From: Arenibacter catalasegens | GTDB taxonomy: Bacteria; Bacteroidota; Bacteroidia; Flavobacteriales; Flavobacteriaceae | NCBI RefSeq assembly: GCF_002909235.1 | Contig: NZ_PHQQ01000016.1 | Coordinates: forward strand, 1-64,000 | DNA: 64,000 nucleotides | Direction of reading: 5' to 3' | In this document: positions 23,854-32,728 of the stretch, piece after piece | Numbering within the stretch: position 1 is the stretch's first letter | Layout of the letters: every line of letters begins with the position of its first letter | Position numbers and translations under genes: made by a program | The notes under the pieces: generated by a model | Database searches by the model: none | Seen by the model: the letters and a program-made list of their open reading frames with translations, nothing else | Told to the model about the DNA's origin: nothing

Positions 23854-23930
23854 TGGTGGTCCCACCTGGGCTCGAACCAGGGACCACCTGATTATGAGTC
23901 AGGTGCTCTAACCAACTGAGCTATAGGACC
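23854..23930 (-). tRNA. tRNA with CAT anticodon (Met, or Ile with lysidine)
   Basis: Cloverleaf on the minus strand: acceptor GGTCCTA pairs with TGGGACC, D-arm AGCTCAGTTGGTTAGAGC, anticodon stem ACCTGAC-loop-closing with loop CTCATAA (anticodon CAT), T-arm CCTGG/TTCGAGC/CCAGG, and encoded CCA at 23856-23854. The sequence alone does not decide between elongator Met and Ile2. It is the integration target of the island; its last 28 bases plus the discriminator are duplicated at 5585-5612. Confidence 0.95.
23856..23883. repeat. attR: tRNA-side copy of the 28-bp repeat
   Basis: Identical to 5585-5612 and part of the intact tRNA gene. Recombination between the two copies would excise the island and leave one tRNA gene. 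Confidence 0.93.
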
Positions 23931-24082
23931 AATTCCTTTTTTGCTTCTACCTTCAAATACGCTTATCTGAAAAAGCAATCGGGAACCGCAAATTGCGGAT
24001 GCAATATTACTATTTATTTTTCAACGCTGCAAACAAAATTACAAGCTTAATTAGACTTAAATAACCTCTGACCCAGCAAATA

Positions 24083-24511
24083 TCATTCTTCCCCACCTTG
24101 GGCAATTGCCGAGGGATCTTCCTGGCATAGCTCTATCAACACCCCATTGGTACCCTTGGGATGTAGAAAGGCCACCAATTTGTTGTCCGCTCCCTTCTTT
24201 GGGGTTGTATTTAAAACGGTAAACCCTTCCTTGGTCAAGCGTTCCATTTCAGCTTCAATATCGTCTACTGCAAAGGCAATATGGTGTACTCCCTCTCCCT
24301 TTTTAGTCAAAAATTTAGCTATGGGACTATGGTCATCAATGGCCTGTAATAATTCAATTTTATTGGGACCTGCTTTAAAAAAGGACGTTTTCACTCCCTC
24401 AGAGGCTACCTCTTCCTCCTTATAATGTGGCACTCCCAATAATTTTTCGAACAAAGCATTGGAAGCCTCCAAATCATGTACCGCTATTCCCAGATGTTCA
24501 ATTTTGTTCAT
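24083..24511 (-). CDS. mce: methylmalonyl-CoA epimerase
   Basis: About 142 aa from MNKIEHLGIAVHD; the in-frame MVN three codons earlier is less likely. Vicinal-oxygen-chelate (glyoxalase) fold with two repeats: IEHLGIAVHDLEASNALFEK and GVHHIAFAVDDIEAEMERL. His of HLG, the paired HHIAF histidine and the C-terminal LIEL glutamate fit the metal site. The enzyme interconverts (R)- and (S)-methylmalonyl-CoA in the succinate-propionate route. It stands alone, reading toward the tRNA. Confidence 0.9.
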   Translation of the reverse strand: MNKIEHLGIAVHDLEASNALFEKLLGVPHYKEEEVASEGVKTSFFKAGPNKIELLQAIDDHSPIAKFLTKKGEGVHHIAFAVDDIEAEMERLTKEGFTVLNTTPKKGADNKLVAFLHPKGTNGVLIELCQEDPSAIAQGGEE

Positions 24512-24684
24512 ATTTACCATATTTAGCTGATGCCGATTTACTTGAGTCTGGATAATTTTTGCCGTCTTCCATTAATTTATTACTATCCTTAATGGGCTTA
24601 TTACCCCCTTTTATCAAAAATACTACATTCCACATAATCTAAAGCTAATCCGTTCCCAATCATAGAATCTACATAAATATATCG

Positions 24685-24692
24685 TATTTTTG
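24685..24692 (+). promoter_or_regulatory. candidate -7 box of rbfA
   Basis: TATTTTTG matches TAnnTTTG and ends 4 nt before the rbfA ATG at 24697. If used, rbfA mRNA would be leaderless or almost so. A matching -33 box is not evident. Confidence 0.4.
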
Positions 24693-24696
24693 CCCT

Positions 24697-25089
24697 ATGG
24701 AAACACAACGACAGAAGAAAATAGGCGGGGTTATACAAAAAGATATCGCGGATATTTTACAGCGTGCGGCAACCGATGGTGGACTAAAAGGTACGCTAAT
24801 GTCGGTATCCAAAGTGTCGGTCACCTCTGATCTCTCCATTGCCAAAATTTATGTTAGTATTTTTCCTTCTACCAAGGGCAAAGAATTAATGGATGGTATA
24901 AAATCCAATCAGCCTTTGATCAAGCACGAACTTGCACAGCGCACCAGAAATCAATTAAGACGGGTGCCTGAACTTTTATTCTTTTTAGATGATTCCTTAG
25001 AATATATAGACGGCATTGAAAAATCGCTTAAGGGCGAAGAAAATCCTGTTAAGAATCCTGATCTATTAGAGAAAAGGAAAAAATCATAA
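24697..25089 (+). CDS. rbfA: 30S ribosome-binding factor A
   Basis: 130 aa. KH-type RbfA: METQRQKKIGGVIQKDIADILQRA at the start, the strand-helix core VSVTSDLSIAKIYVSIFPS, and RTRNQLRRVPELLFFLDDSLEYIDGIEKSL. It binds the 5' end of 16S rRNA during 30S maturation and cold adaptation. The stop is 2 bp before the ABC-permease start, an arrangement also seen in relatives. Normal length. Confidence 0.95.
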   Translation: METQRQKKIGGVIQKDIADILQRAATDGGLKGTLMSVSKVSVTSDLSIAKIYVSIFPSTKGKELMDGIKSNQPLIKHELAQRTRNQLRRVPELLFFLDDSLEYIDGIEKSLKGEENPVKNPDLLEKRKKS

Positions 25090-25091
25090 GG

Positions 25092-26300
25092 TTGAACTTC
25101 CCTTTATACATAGCAAAGCGGTACTTGCGTTCCAAGAGTAGCCAAAATGCCGTAAACATCATCAATTTTATTACTTTTCTGGTCATCGTTATTGGATCGG
25201 CAGCGCTCTTTATTGTGCTTTCCGGTTTTGCAGGACTAAAAACGTTTAGCCTTTCCTATACCAATATGGTAGACCCAGATTTAAAGGCACTGCCGTTAAC
25301 TGGTAAATTTTTTAGCGTTTCGGAGTCCCAGGACAAAGAACTTCAGCAATTAAAGGGCGTTGTGGCCTATTCCAAAGAAATTGAGGACAAGGTATATTTG
25401 ACACATGACCAAAAACCCCATATTGCTTATATAAAAGGAATTGATTCCACCTATACAAAAACGACACCCATAGATAGTAGCCTATACTTTTACGGAGATT
25501 GGGCAATAAACGGATTACAGGGGGTCGCAGGCCAAGGTATCGTTAATCTTTTGGGTCTGAGTATCAACAATTTTAGAAATCCGTTAGTTATCAGAGTGCC
25601 CAAACCAGGTAAGGGATTGTTGGGGCAACGTTTGTTAAAGGACAGCTACAATGAAACTTCTCTTGTAATTAGCGGCATATACCAAATTGAAGAGGAGTTA
25701 GATCGAAAATATATTTTTGCCGATCTGCCATTGGTACAAGCCTTACTGGAAAAGGATAGTACCCAAATATCGGGTATTAATTTTAAGTTGACCACAAACG
25801 TCAATAATTCTCAACTTAGACAACAAATTGAAGGTATTTTTTCGGGTCAAGTTGTTCTAAAGGACCGAAGGGAATTGAATAGTACCCTCCACAGGATGTT
25901 AAATACCGAGAATCTGGCCACTTACCTGATCTTCACCCTAGTGCTTATCATAGCACTTTTTAATGTAGTAGGCGCCATAATTATGATGATTCTGGACAAA
26001 CAACAAAATTCAAAGACCTTGTATAATTTGGGTACCACCATTAAGGCGCTTCGAAGAATTTATTTTGTACAGGGCATAATGGTAACAGGGCTGGGTGGCT
26101 TTATCGGCGTATTTTTGGGTTCGTTATTGGTATGGTCCCAATTGGCATTTGGCTGGCTTAAAATAACGCCTAGTCTATCCTATCCAGTGGAATACAGTTT
26201 TATTAATGTATTTGTCGTGTTCGCAACTATTATTGTATTAGGCATAATTGCCTCTTTAATTGCCAGTAGTAGAATCAATAAGAAATTAATAGCACATTAG
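25092..26300 (+). CDS. LolC/LolE-type ABC transporter permease
   Basis: 402 aa with a TTG start, 2 bp after rbfA. MacB/FtsX-type topology: one membrane helix near residues 22-45 (INFITFLVIVIGSAALFIVL), a ~220-residue periplasmic domain, then three C-terminal helices (TYLIFTLVLIIALFNVVGAIIMM; VTGLGGFIGVFLGSLLVWSQ; FINVFVVFATIIVLGIIASLIA). Such permeases release lipoproteins from the inner membrane (Lol pathway); the ATPase is not adjacent. Confidence 0.88.
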   Translation: MNFPLYIAKRYLRSKSSQNAVNIINFITFLVIVIGSAALFIVLSGFAGLKTFSLSYTNMVDPDLKALPLTGKFFSVSESQDKELQQLKGVVAYSKEIEDKVYLTHDQKPHIAYIKGIDSTYTKTTPIDSSLYFYGDWAINGLQGVAGQGIVNLLGLSINNFRNPLVIRVPKPGKGLLGQRLLKDSYNETSLVISGIYQIEEELDRKYIFADLPLVQALLEKDSTQISGINFKLTTNVNNSQLRQQIEGIFSGQVVLKDRRELNSTLHRMLNTENLATYLIFTLVLIIALFNVVGAIIMMILDKQQNSKTLYNLGTTIKALRRIYFVQGIMVTGLGGFIGVFLGSLLVWSQLAFGWLKITPSLSYPVEYSFINVFVVFATIIVLGIIASLIASSRINKKLIAH

Positions 26301-27292
26301 CCCACAAATTCGAAATCCCCGAATTTTTCCATTACCTCATCAAAAGCTTCAAACACATCTACTGAATGATCACTAGTGACCATTTTCATACGATAATCTT
26401 TGAAATTGGGAATTCCCTTGAAATAATTGGTATAGTGCCTACGGGTTTCAAAAACACCCAATTGCTCTCCTTTCCAATCTATAGCCATTTGTAGGTGCCT
26501 ACGGGCTGCCTCTACTCGCTCTTCCATAGTGGGAGGGGCAGCATGAAGTCCAGTCTTAAAATAATGCTTCACTTCTTTAAAGAACCAAGGATACCCAATA
26601 CTTGCACGGCCTATCATGGCTCCGTCTAACCCGTATTCATCTCTCATTTTCATGGCCATTTCAGGAGTATCTACATCGCCATTTCCAAAAACCGGAATAT
26701 GCATGCGTTGATTGTTCTTTACGTCAGCAATAGGGCCCCAGTCGGCTTCCCCCTTGTACATTTGCACCCTGGTTCTCCCATGAATGGATATGGCCTTGCA
26801 GCCAACATCCTGTAAGCGTTCCGCGACCTCAACAATTTTAATGGAATCGGAATCCCAACCCAGACGGGTCTTTACGGTAATTGGCAGTTTGGTATGCTCT
26901 ACCATGGCTTTGGTCAAAGATACCATTAAGTCGATATCCTTCAGGATACCAGCTCCCGCTCCTTTACTCACCACTTTTTTCACCGGACATCCAAAATTGA
27001 TATCGATTATATCCGGACCAGACTTTTCCACTATCTCTACAGATTGTAGCATGGAGTCTAGATTGGCCCCAAAAATTTGTATCCCCACCGGACGCTCTTT
27101 TTCATAAATATCCAATTTCATGACGCTTTTGGCGGCATCGCGAATAAGGCCTTCCGAAGAGATAAATTCGGTATACACCACATCTGCTCCCTGTTCCTTG
27201 CACAAGGCACGGAAGGGTGGATCGCTAACGTCTTCCATTGGCGCAAGCAGCAATGGGAAATCCGGTAATTGAATGTCTCCTATTTTAGGCAC
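26297..27292 (-). CDS. dusB: tRNA-dihydrouridine synthase B
   Basis: 331 aa TIM-barrel flavoenzyme that reduces uridines in the tRNA D-loop. LLAPMEDVSDPPFRALC at the start (FMN site), INFGCPVKKVVSKGAGAG with the catalytic cysteine, KTRLGWD, ISIHGRTRVQMYKGEADW, GNGDVDTPEMA and GAMIGRASIGYPWFF. Its stop overlaps the convergent permease gene by 4 bp. A TAATTTTG promoter-like box lies ~30 bp upstream. Confidence 0.95.
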   Translation of the reverse strand: MPKIGDIQLPDFPLLLAPMEDVSDPPFRALCKEQGADVVYTEFISSEGLIRDAAKSVMKLDIYEKERPVGIQIFGANLDSMLQSVEIVEKSGPDIIDINFGCPVKKVVSKGAGAGILKDIDLMVSLTKAMVEHTKLPITVKTRLGWDSDSIKIVEVAERLQDVGCKAISIHGRTRVQMYKGEADWGPIADVKNNQRMHIPVFGNGDVDTPEMAMKMRDEYGLDGAMIGRASIGYPWFFKEVKHYFKTGLHAAPPTMEERVEAARRHLQMAIDWKGEQLGVFETRRHYTNYFKGIPNFKDYRMKMVTSDHSVDVFEAFDEVMEKFGDFEFVG

Positions 27293-27320
27293 AGTTTGTA
27301 TACTTTAATTTTTGGGACTG

Positions 27321-27328
27321 CAAAATTA
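27321..27328 (-). promoter_or_regulatory. candidate -7 box of dusB
   Basis: TAATTTTG on the minus strand fits TAnnTTTG and lies 28 bp upstream of the dusB ATG, a normal leader length. Confidence 0.4.
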
Positions 27329-27389
27329 CTGAAAAATTATATAATCCTAACTTTCAGGGGATAAGAATCGTTCAGAAGCCAACCTTTTC

Positions 27390-29801
27390 CTAAAACGACT
27401 TCTTCCCTTCAAGTCTTTTTTGTTCCGCAGGGGTAGTGTCCCTATTGTTATCCTGCAACCGATAATTGCCAAATTTATATCTCAATCCCAAAGAAATACT
27501 CCTACTTTCAGGCTTGGAGAAAAAACCATTGTCCTGATTAAGATAGGAAGATTTTAAAGGAATATTGGTGGTATTAAAAATATCATTGAACGCGAGGGTA
27601 ATATAAAAACGTTTTTTACTGAACGACTTTCTAAAACTGAGATCGGCAGTGAACTGGTTCTTATAGCCAAAAGATCCCACTATATAGTTGGATAAATACA
27701 ATAACGAAAGGTCCGAAACAAAACTACTGTCTTTGGAAAGGGTAAACTGATTGTAGACTTGCCCCAAATATCCAAGTGTATTGTTCTTATGAAGAATTCC
27801 CCCACTCTGCTGTGCTAAAAAGGAACTTTCCAAATAATATCCGGACATATAAGTGCTTACATACCACCAATCTTTAAGGTAATCGAAATAAATAAAATCC
27901 GCACTATATTGAAAATTTTCCTCGATATTAAATTCCGTGGTGTTCAAGGTTTTATTGATATTATCTTGAAAGATAAGTTGTTCAATGGCATTATTCATAT
28001 GCTGGTAATACAAGGAAAAAATGTACTTGCCCTTTAAGGTATAATCAAGGGTAAGCTTATTTTCTATGGCGGGTCCAAGCATAGGGTTGCCCGTGTTGTA
28101 CTGTTGTTCATTTAAAAAATAGCGATATGGATTTAGGCTTTGATACCTTGGCCGCTCAATGGCCCTCTTATAACTAAGTCCAAAAATGTGGTCTTCCCCG
28201 CTACTGTGCTGCAGGCTGAAACTTGGAAAAAGTTTAAAGTAATTATCTACATTTAGCTTCCCCAAAGAAATGGAATTGGCGTTTACAGCTATATACTCCC
28301 CTCTTAAGCCCAATACCAAACTCCATGCATCCCAATCTTGAGCAAGATTCGTGTAGGCAGCATAAATATCCTCATCATACTGAAATTTATCATCGCTGGT
28401 GGAAGGAGGTAAATCCAGACCATTAAAACCGATACTACTATTGCTCCTTATAGATGAGTACTTAAATCCAAAATCGGTTTGGCCATGGCCAAATGAAAAT
28501 GAAAAATCAATTTGTCCAGTAACAATATTATTACGTTGTTGGGACATGGAATTAAAGCGGTTAGAATTGGTTAAGGATTGGTCACCATTATAATAGTCGG
28601 TACTTAAATCTTGAAATAGATCATCATCAAAATAAAGATAATTGCCAATGAATTTTAAATTGGAGCCCTTATTTCCCAGAACGATACCATAATCCAAATT
28701 TAAGGCAATACTACTATTGTTGTTTTTTAGATTGCTGAATGTATTGGAATAGGATTCTAATTCCATAGCTTGATTAAAATCTTTGGTAAATACTACATTA
28801 TTGTTCCTCTTTATGGGAGAATACAGAATGTTTGCAGCCAAACTCAATTGTTGATCTTCCGCCAATTTTATATCCGCAACAGAATTTAGGGTATGCACAT
28901 TGGATTTGGAAGTACTTCCAAATGTTGTTTCCCTTCTAAAGTCCTTGAGATTTCCATTAAAAAAATTTATAAAGCTCTCATCCATTTTGTCTTCCTTTTT
29001 AGGGTTATAGCCATAGCTGGCGAACAAATTAATGGCCTCAGTTTTGTAATAATGACTGCTGCTGAGCTTATATTTTGGATAAACGGCCTGAGTGATTTTA
29101 CCGCTTACTTCGCCCTTATAACCGATGGACAGATTTTTTGCGGCCAAAATATTTAAAACTGCACTCCCTTCCGCATCGTACTTGGCGGTAGGATTGGTGA
29201 TTACTTCGATAGCACTAATATTTTCTCCTGCATAATTTTCCAACAGATCCTTTAATTCCGAATTGGACAGATATACCCTTCTATTATTGATATATATTAC
29301 GGTTGGGGAATTTTTAATAGAGATTTGATCTCCAATTATGATTACCCCAGGTGTTTTGGTTATAATGGAATAGGCACTTTCTTGGGATAAGTTGGTGTTG
29401 GCAACATTAAAAATTAGTCGGTCTGTTTTACGTTCTATGACAGGCTTTTTTAAAACTACTTCAACTTCATCCAATTCGCTGTTGTATTCCTCAATAATTA
29501 TTGACCCAATATTTTTGTCCTCCTTAATATCGACAGTAATAAGACGGGATAAGTTGCCAATAAAGCTCGCCCGTATATAGTATGTATTAGATGGAACCCT
29601 GGGTAATAGGAACTCTCCTTTTTCATTTGTAGAGGTCCCCATTACCGTTGTTGTATCGGATACCTGCAAGAGTAAAATGATGGAATAGGGAATGGGTTGG
29701 TCAAGTTCATTCATCACTTTCCCCTCTAATTCATAGAATTGTCCCAATAAGGTTAGTGGCGTAATTAAAATGCAAAAAAAAAGAAACTTATAAGTTCTCA
29801 A
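27390..29801 (-). CDS. outer-membrane beta-barrel protein (OMP_b-brl_3), copy 1
   Basis: 803 aa. Signal peptide (MRTYKFLFFCILITPLTLLGQ), then a CarboxypepD_reg-like beta-sandwich (YELEGKVMNELDQPIPYSII, GEFLLPRVPSNTYYIRASFIG), a plug-like region (IITKTPGVIIIGDQISIKNSPTVIYINNRRV, IEVITNPTAKYDAEG), and a ~550-residue barrel ending in SISLGLRYKFGNYR. TonB-receptor-like family without a recognisable TonB box; substrate unknown. The 3' end carries a short polar extension (DTTPAEQKRLEGKKSF). Paralogue of the next gene. Confidence 0.85.
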   Translation of the reverse strand: MRTYKFLFFCILITPLTLLGQFYELEGKVMNELDQPIPYSIILLLQVSDTTTVMGTSTNEKGEFLLPRVPSNTYYIRASFIGNLSRLITVDIKEDKNIGSIIIEEYNSELDEVEVVLKKPVIERKTDRLIFNVANTNLSQESAYSIITKTPGVIIIGDQISIKNSPTVIYINNRRVYLSNSELKDLLENYAGENISAIEVITNPTAKYDAEGSAVLNILAAKNLSIGYKGEVSGKITQAVYPKYKLSSSHYYKTEAINLFASYGYNPKKEDKMDESFINFFNGNLKDFRRETTFGSTSKSNVHTLNSVADIKLAEDQQLSLAANILYSPIKRNNNVVFTKDFNQAMELESYSNTFSNLKNNNSSIALNLDYGIVLGNKGSNLKFIGNYLYFDDDLFQDLSTDYYNGDQSLTNSNRFNSMSQQRNNIVTGQIDFSFSFGHGQTDFGFKYSSIRSNSSIGFNGLDLPPSTSDDKFQYDEDIYAAYTNLAQDWDAWSLVLGLRGEYIAVNANSISLGKLNVDNYFKLFPSFSLQHSSGEDHIFGLSYKRAIERPRYQSLNPYRYFLNEQQYNTGNPMLGPAIENKLTLDYTLKGKYIFSLYYQHMNNAIEQLIFQDNINKTLNTTEFNIEENFQYSADFIYFDYLKDWWYVSTYMSGYYLESSFLAQQSGGILHKNNTLGYLGQVYNQFTLSKDSSFVSDLSLLYLSNYIVGSFGYKNQFTADLSFRKSFSKKRFYITLAFNDIFNTTNIPLKSSYLNQDNGFFSKPESRSISLGLRYKFGNYRLQDNNRDTTPAEQKRLEGKKSF

Positions 29802-29985
29802 GAGGTATATAATTGGAGCCTGTCTTGCTGCAAATTTACGTCATAATTAAGAATGTATCGATGAAACGCATAAAAAATCGATAATCAGTCAGTTCCAATC
29901 TTATGAAGGTATAGCTTAATTCCAATTTGGGCAGAATTTTATCTCCTCAATATCTTGTGTGTTCACCAAGACTTGGTTGTATATT

Positions 29986-32394
29986 TTAAAGCCGATCCCT
30001 TTCATCCGTATCTTTGGACTTATAGTTGTCCCTAATCTTCATATTGCCAAAATTATACCTAAATCCAAGGGAAAATATTCTATTATTCGGCCTGTAAATC
30101 GAGATATTATCTTGGTTGCCATACTTTCGGGTATTTTTTAGTTTAAACTGCTTAAAAATATCGGTCAATCCCATAGTAATGGTTCCTTTTTTGCCCCAAA
30201 TATTCTTTTTTAGGGAAATCCCCCATTCATTGTAGTATTCCTGTCTGGAATTTCCAATAACGATTGGTGAAACATAGCTATAATTAAGGCTGGCAGTTAA
30301 AGATCTGTCTTCCAGCATGGTAAAATTATTATTGAACTGTAGCAAGAGCGTCCACAGTCCCTGGTCTACGGTTTCTTGTGATATAATATCGGTAAAACGC
30401 TCGGTACCATAATAGTAGGAAGAAAGGAAATAGGTGTCCCAAGAATTGGAGATCTCTTTCCTATAAATAAAATCCATTCCATAGGCCATTTCCCTATCTG
30501 TATTATGCGTAATAAACCTCAGGAATTTGCTTTCATTGTCCTGAAAAGTCAACAATCTCATAATATTCCTATGATATCTATAAAAAAGTTCAAAGGTATA
30601 GTCCCTGTCGTAGGTATAAGACAGTATCACCGAATTCTTAAAGGATGGCTGCAGATTTACATTGCCTTCCACCACGGAATTATTACTTTGAAAAACCTGA
30701 AAAGGATTAATTTTATTGTAACTGGGCCTAATGATACTTCTTTTGTAGCTTGCCCCGAATCTATGTTTTCTGTTCGGGTTAAATTGAAAAAATATGGTTG
30801 GAAACAATTCCAAATAATGATTTTTAATTTTGTTTTCACTATTACTAAAGTCCCCTTTAGTTTCTGTATACTCGGACCTTAGCCCAGATTTCATCGTCCA
30901 GTTATTCCATTTGGCATCAAAGCTTGCATAACTTGAAAAAATTTCCTCATCGTAAAAAAATGTACCATCTTCAGTAGGCGCTATTCCTTCCTGATCTCGA
31001 TCAAAACCCTCCTGGGCAATATAACTTTCGGAATCTATAAGTGCATATTTTATACCCGATTCAAAATTGGCATCTTCTCCCATAGGTGTTGAATAATCGG
31101 CTTGAACACTAAATAACTTGGTATGCTGCTTATTAAAGGTGTTAAAATCGTTCTCCCCAACTGTAGCCCCACTATCATCGTAAAAGTCGGTTTCCAAAGC
31201 CTGGTTTTTATCATAATCATAGTAGGTAAAATGTGAATTAACCCCCAACTTTGACCCTAAATCATTGAACTGGTGTACATAATCCAAATAAAAGGCCGCG
31301 TTGATCGATTCAAACTTGGCATTGTTCAAAGTAATAAAACCAGAGGTATTGCCATTATTGGCATCCTGTATTTCTGTATCGGAAAAATCCTTGGTCAAAT
31401 AAGATGGTGTAATGGTGGCAATGGAAGAAAAACTTAGCGCATTCTTGTCGTTTATGGTATAATCTAAAAAAGCACTCGTATTGTGTTTCTTGCTTCTATA
31501 GATAACCTCCAGATCAGAGGTCCAGGTCTCCGTTATTTGTTCGTCCTCTATAAAATTAGTGATATCCGTATAATTCGTTAAGATCTTGTTCTGGGTAAAA
31601 CTATAATTAAAAGACGCCTCCAATTGCTTACCCTTGAAATAGTGACTGGTACCGAACATTTGCCTGGGAAATATACCTTGACTATATCTATTATAAACGG
31701 CACCATTATACCCGGCAATTAAATTCTTTTTCATTTTAATGTTAATCAAGGTCCCCCCCTCGGCATCATATTTTGCCGGCGGTGTTGTTATCACCTCAAT
31801 CGACTGTACCCCTTTAGCGGAAGTACCACTTAGAAGATTTAGTACATCCTCCGCTGGCAGGTTCACTTTCTTGTCGTTGATCATTATTTGAACCCCTCTT
31901 TCCCCTTTAACCGTTATCACATCGTTCATGGCAAATACCGTAGGCGTACTCTTAAGAACATTCCATATGTCCGAATCTGAAAGCGCCGTGTTTTCAATAT
32001 TAAATACCAAACGATCCACCTTTTGTTCAAGTGTAGGCTTTTTAGAGACTACTATGACCTCATTTAATTCCTGTCCAAGGACATCTATAAAAAGGGAACC
32101 CACATCCAAATCGGAATTTACATCCGCGAATTTATAGTCAGAATAATTCCCTATATAACTAGCTCGAATATAGTATTGGTTGTGGAGTACATTATCAAAA
32201 GAAAATAAACCATTTTCATCAGAAGCTGCACCTTTGACAAAACTGGTGTCGGGTACTTTATAAAGCAGTATATTTGCGAAGGCTACCTCAGCACCGTCTG
32301 TTTGCATAATATGCCCTGAAACCTTGTATTCTTGACCTATCAAAGGAATACAAAATAGGAGAAGAAATGGGGCAAAAACCTTTAACATTGTCAC
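29986..32394 (-). CDS. outer-membrane beta-barrel protein (OMP_b-brl_3), copy 2
   Basis: 802 aa, same architecture and length as its downstream neighbour: signal peptide (MTMLKVFAPFLLLFCIPLIGQ), carboxypeptidase-regulatory-like sandwich (KVSGHIMQTDGAEVAFANIL), plug motifs (LKSTPTVFAMNDVITVKGERG and IEVITTPPAKYDAEGGTLINI) and a barrel ending IFSLGFRYNFGNMKIRDN. The two are head-to-tail with a 184-bp gap, so they are tandem paralogues, clearly diverged. Neighbouring genes give no hint of the ligand. Confidence 0.85.
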   Translation of the reverse strand: MTMLKVFAPFLLLFCIPLIGQEYKVSGHIMQTDGAEVAFANILLYKVPDTSFVKGAASDENGLFSFDNVLHNQYYIRASYIGNYSDYKFADVNSDLDVGSLFIDVLGQELNEVIVVSKKPTLEQKVDRLVFNIENTALSDSDIWNVLKSTPTVFAMNDVITVKGERGVQIMINDKKVNLPAEDVLNLLSGTSAKGVQSIEVITTPPAKYDAEGGTLINIKMKKNLIAGYNGAVYNRYSQGIFPRQMFGTSHYFKGKQLEASFNYSFTQNKILTNYTDITNFIEDEQITETWTSDLEVIYRSKKHNTSAFLDYTINDKNALSFSSIATITPSYLTKDFSDTEIQDANNGNTSGFITLNNAKFESINAAFYLDYVHQFNDLGSKLGVNSHFTYYDYDKNQALETDFYDDSGATVGENDFNTFNKQHTKLFSVQADYSTPMGEDANFESGIKYALIDSESYIAQEGFDRDQEGIAPTEDGTFFYDEEIFSSYASFDAKWNNWTMKSGLRSEYTETKGDFSNSENKIKNHYLELFPTIFFQFNPNRKHRFGASYKRSIIRPSYNKINPFQVFQSNNSVVEGNVNLQPSFKNSVILSYTYDRDYTFELFYRYHRNIMRLLTFQDNESKFLRFITHNTDREMAYGMDFIYRKEISNSWDTYFLSSYYYGTERFTDIISQETVDQGLWTLLLQFNNNFTMLEDRSLTASLNYSYVSPIVIGNSRQEYYNEWGISLKKNIWGKKGTITMGLTDIFKQFKLKNTRKYGNQDNISIYRPNNRIFSLGFRYNFGNMKIRDNYKSKDTDERDRL

Positions 32395-32572
32395 AAACAG
32401 CGGCCTCTAAGTTATAAAAAATTTAAAGTTAACTTTTTCTTAACAACCCACAATGCTTTCGCTAAAATTTGTAGTAAAAATCTACAAACTGGTAATTTGC
32501 CCAGAGAAAAACCCTTTATTAATCTACCAAAATTAAATCCCAGCCGCAGCATGTAAGCTACCCCCAAGATTT

Positions 32573-32607
32573 TTACTTTAAAAATCATGGATAAAGCCTA
32601 TCTTTGC
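32573..32607 (+). promoter_or_regulatory. lepA promoter
   Basis: TATCTTTG at 32600-32607 is a perfect -7 box. TTTACTTT at 32573-32580 lies at the right distance for the -33 element. It gives an mRNA with a leader of ~115 nt. Confidence 0.55.
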
Positions 32608-32647
32608 GGTTGCTTTGGTTTGCATGTGACTCCTTGGAGCGCAAATC

Positions 32648-32722
32648 ATGGAAAATGAGAAACTGAATTGCCTTTCGCTTCTTCAATTTTTGCCAAGGGT
32701 AGATTTAGATCAGGTAAATTGA
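32648..32722 (+). CDS. possible 24-aa leader peptide upstream of lepA
   Basis: An ATG-initiated frame of 24 codons begins MENEKLNCLSLLQFLPRV and ends TGA at 32720-32722, six bases before the lepA ATG. It lies wholly inside the transcript predicted from the promoter at 32600. Length and distance fit a coupled upstream ORF, but a chance ORF of this size is also possible. Confidence 0.3.
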   Translation: MENEKLNCLSLLQFLPRVDLDQVN

Positions 32723-32728
32723 TCATAA

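Larger units (their letters stand above)
5585..23855. mobile_element. 18.3-kb integrated genomic island at a tRNA gene
   Basis: Bounded by a 28-bp direct repeat (5585-5612 and 23856-23883) whose right copy is the 3' end of an intact tRNA. A tyrosine integrase reads away from the tRNA at the right end. Content from right to left: integrase, XRE regulator, cargo genes, a replication/recombination-like module, a GIY-YIG/NUMOD nuclease, and a restriction-like operon at the far end. The island is visibly more AT-rich than the core genome to its right. No capsid, portal, relaxase or secretion genes are present, so it moves either by a helper (satellite-like) or by excision plus passive transfer. 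One unit is 18,271 bp. Confidence 0.92.

Noticed and set aside
5585-23855. Complete prophage
   Set aside because: Recombination-type genes and a homing-type nuclease are present but there is no capsid, portal, terminase, tail or lysis gene.
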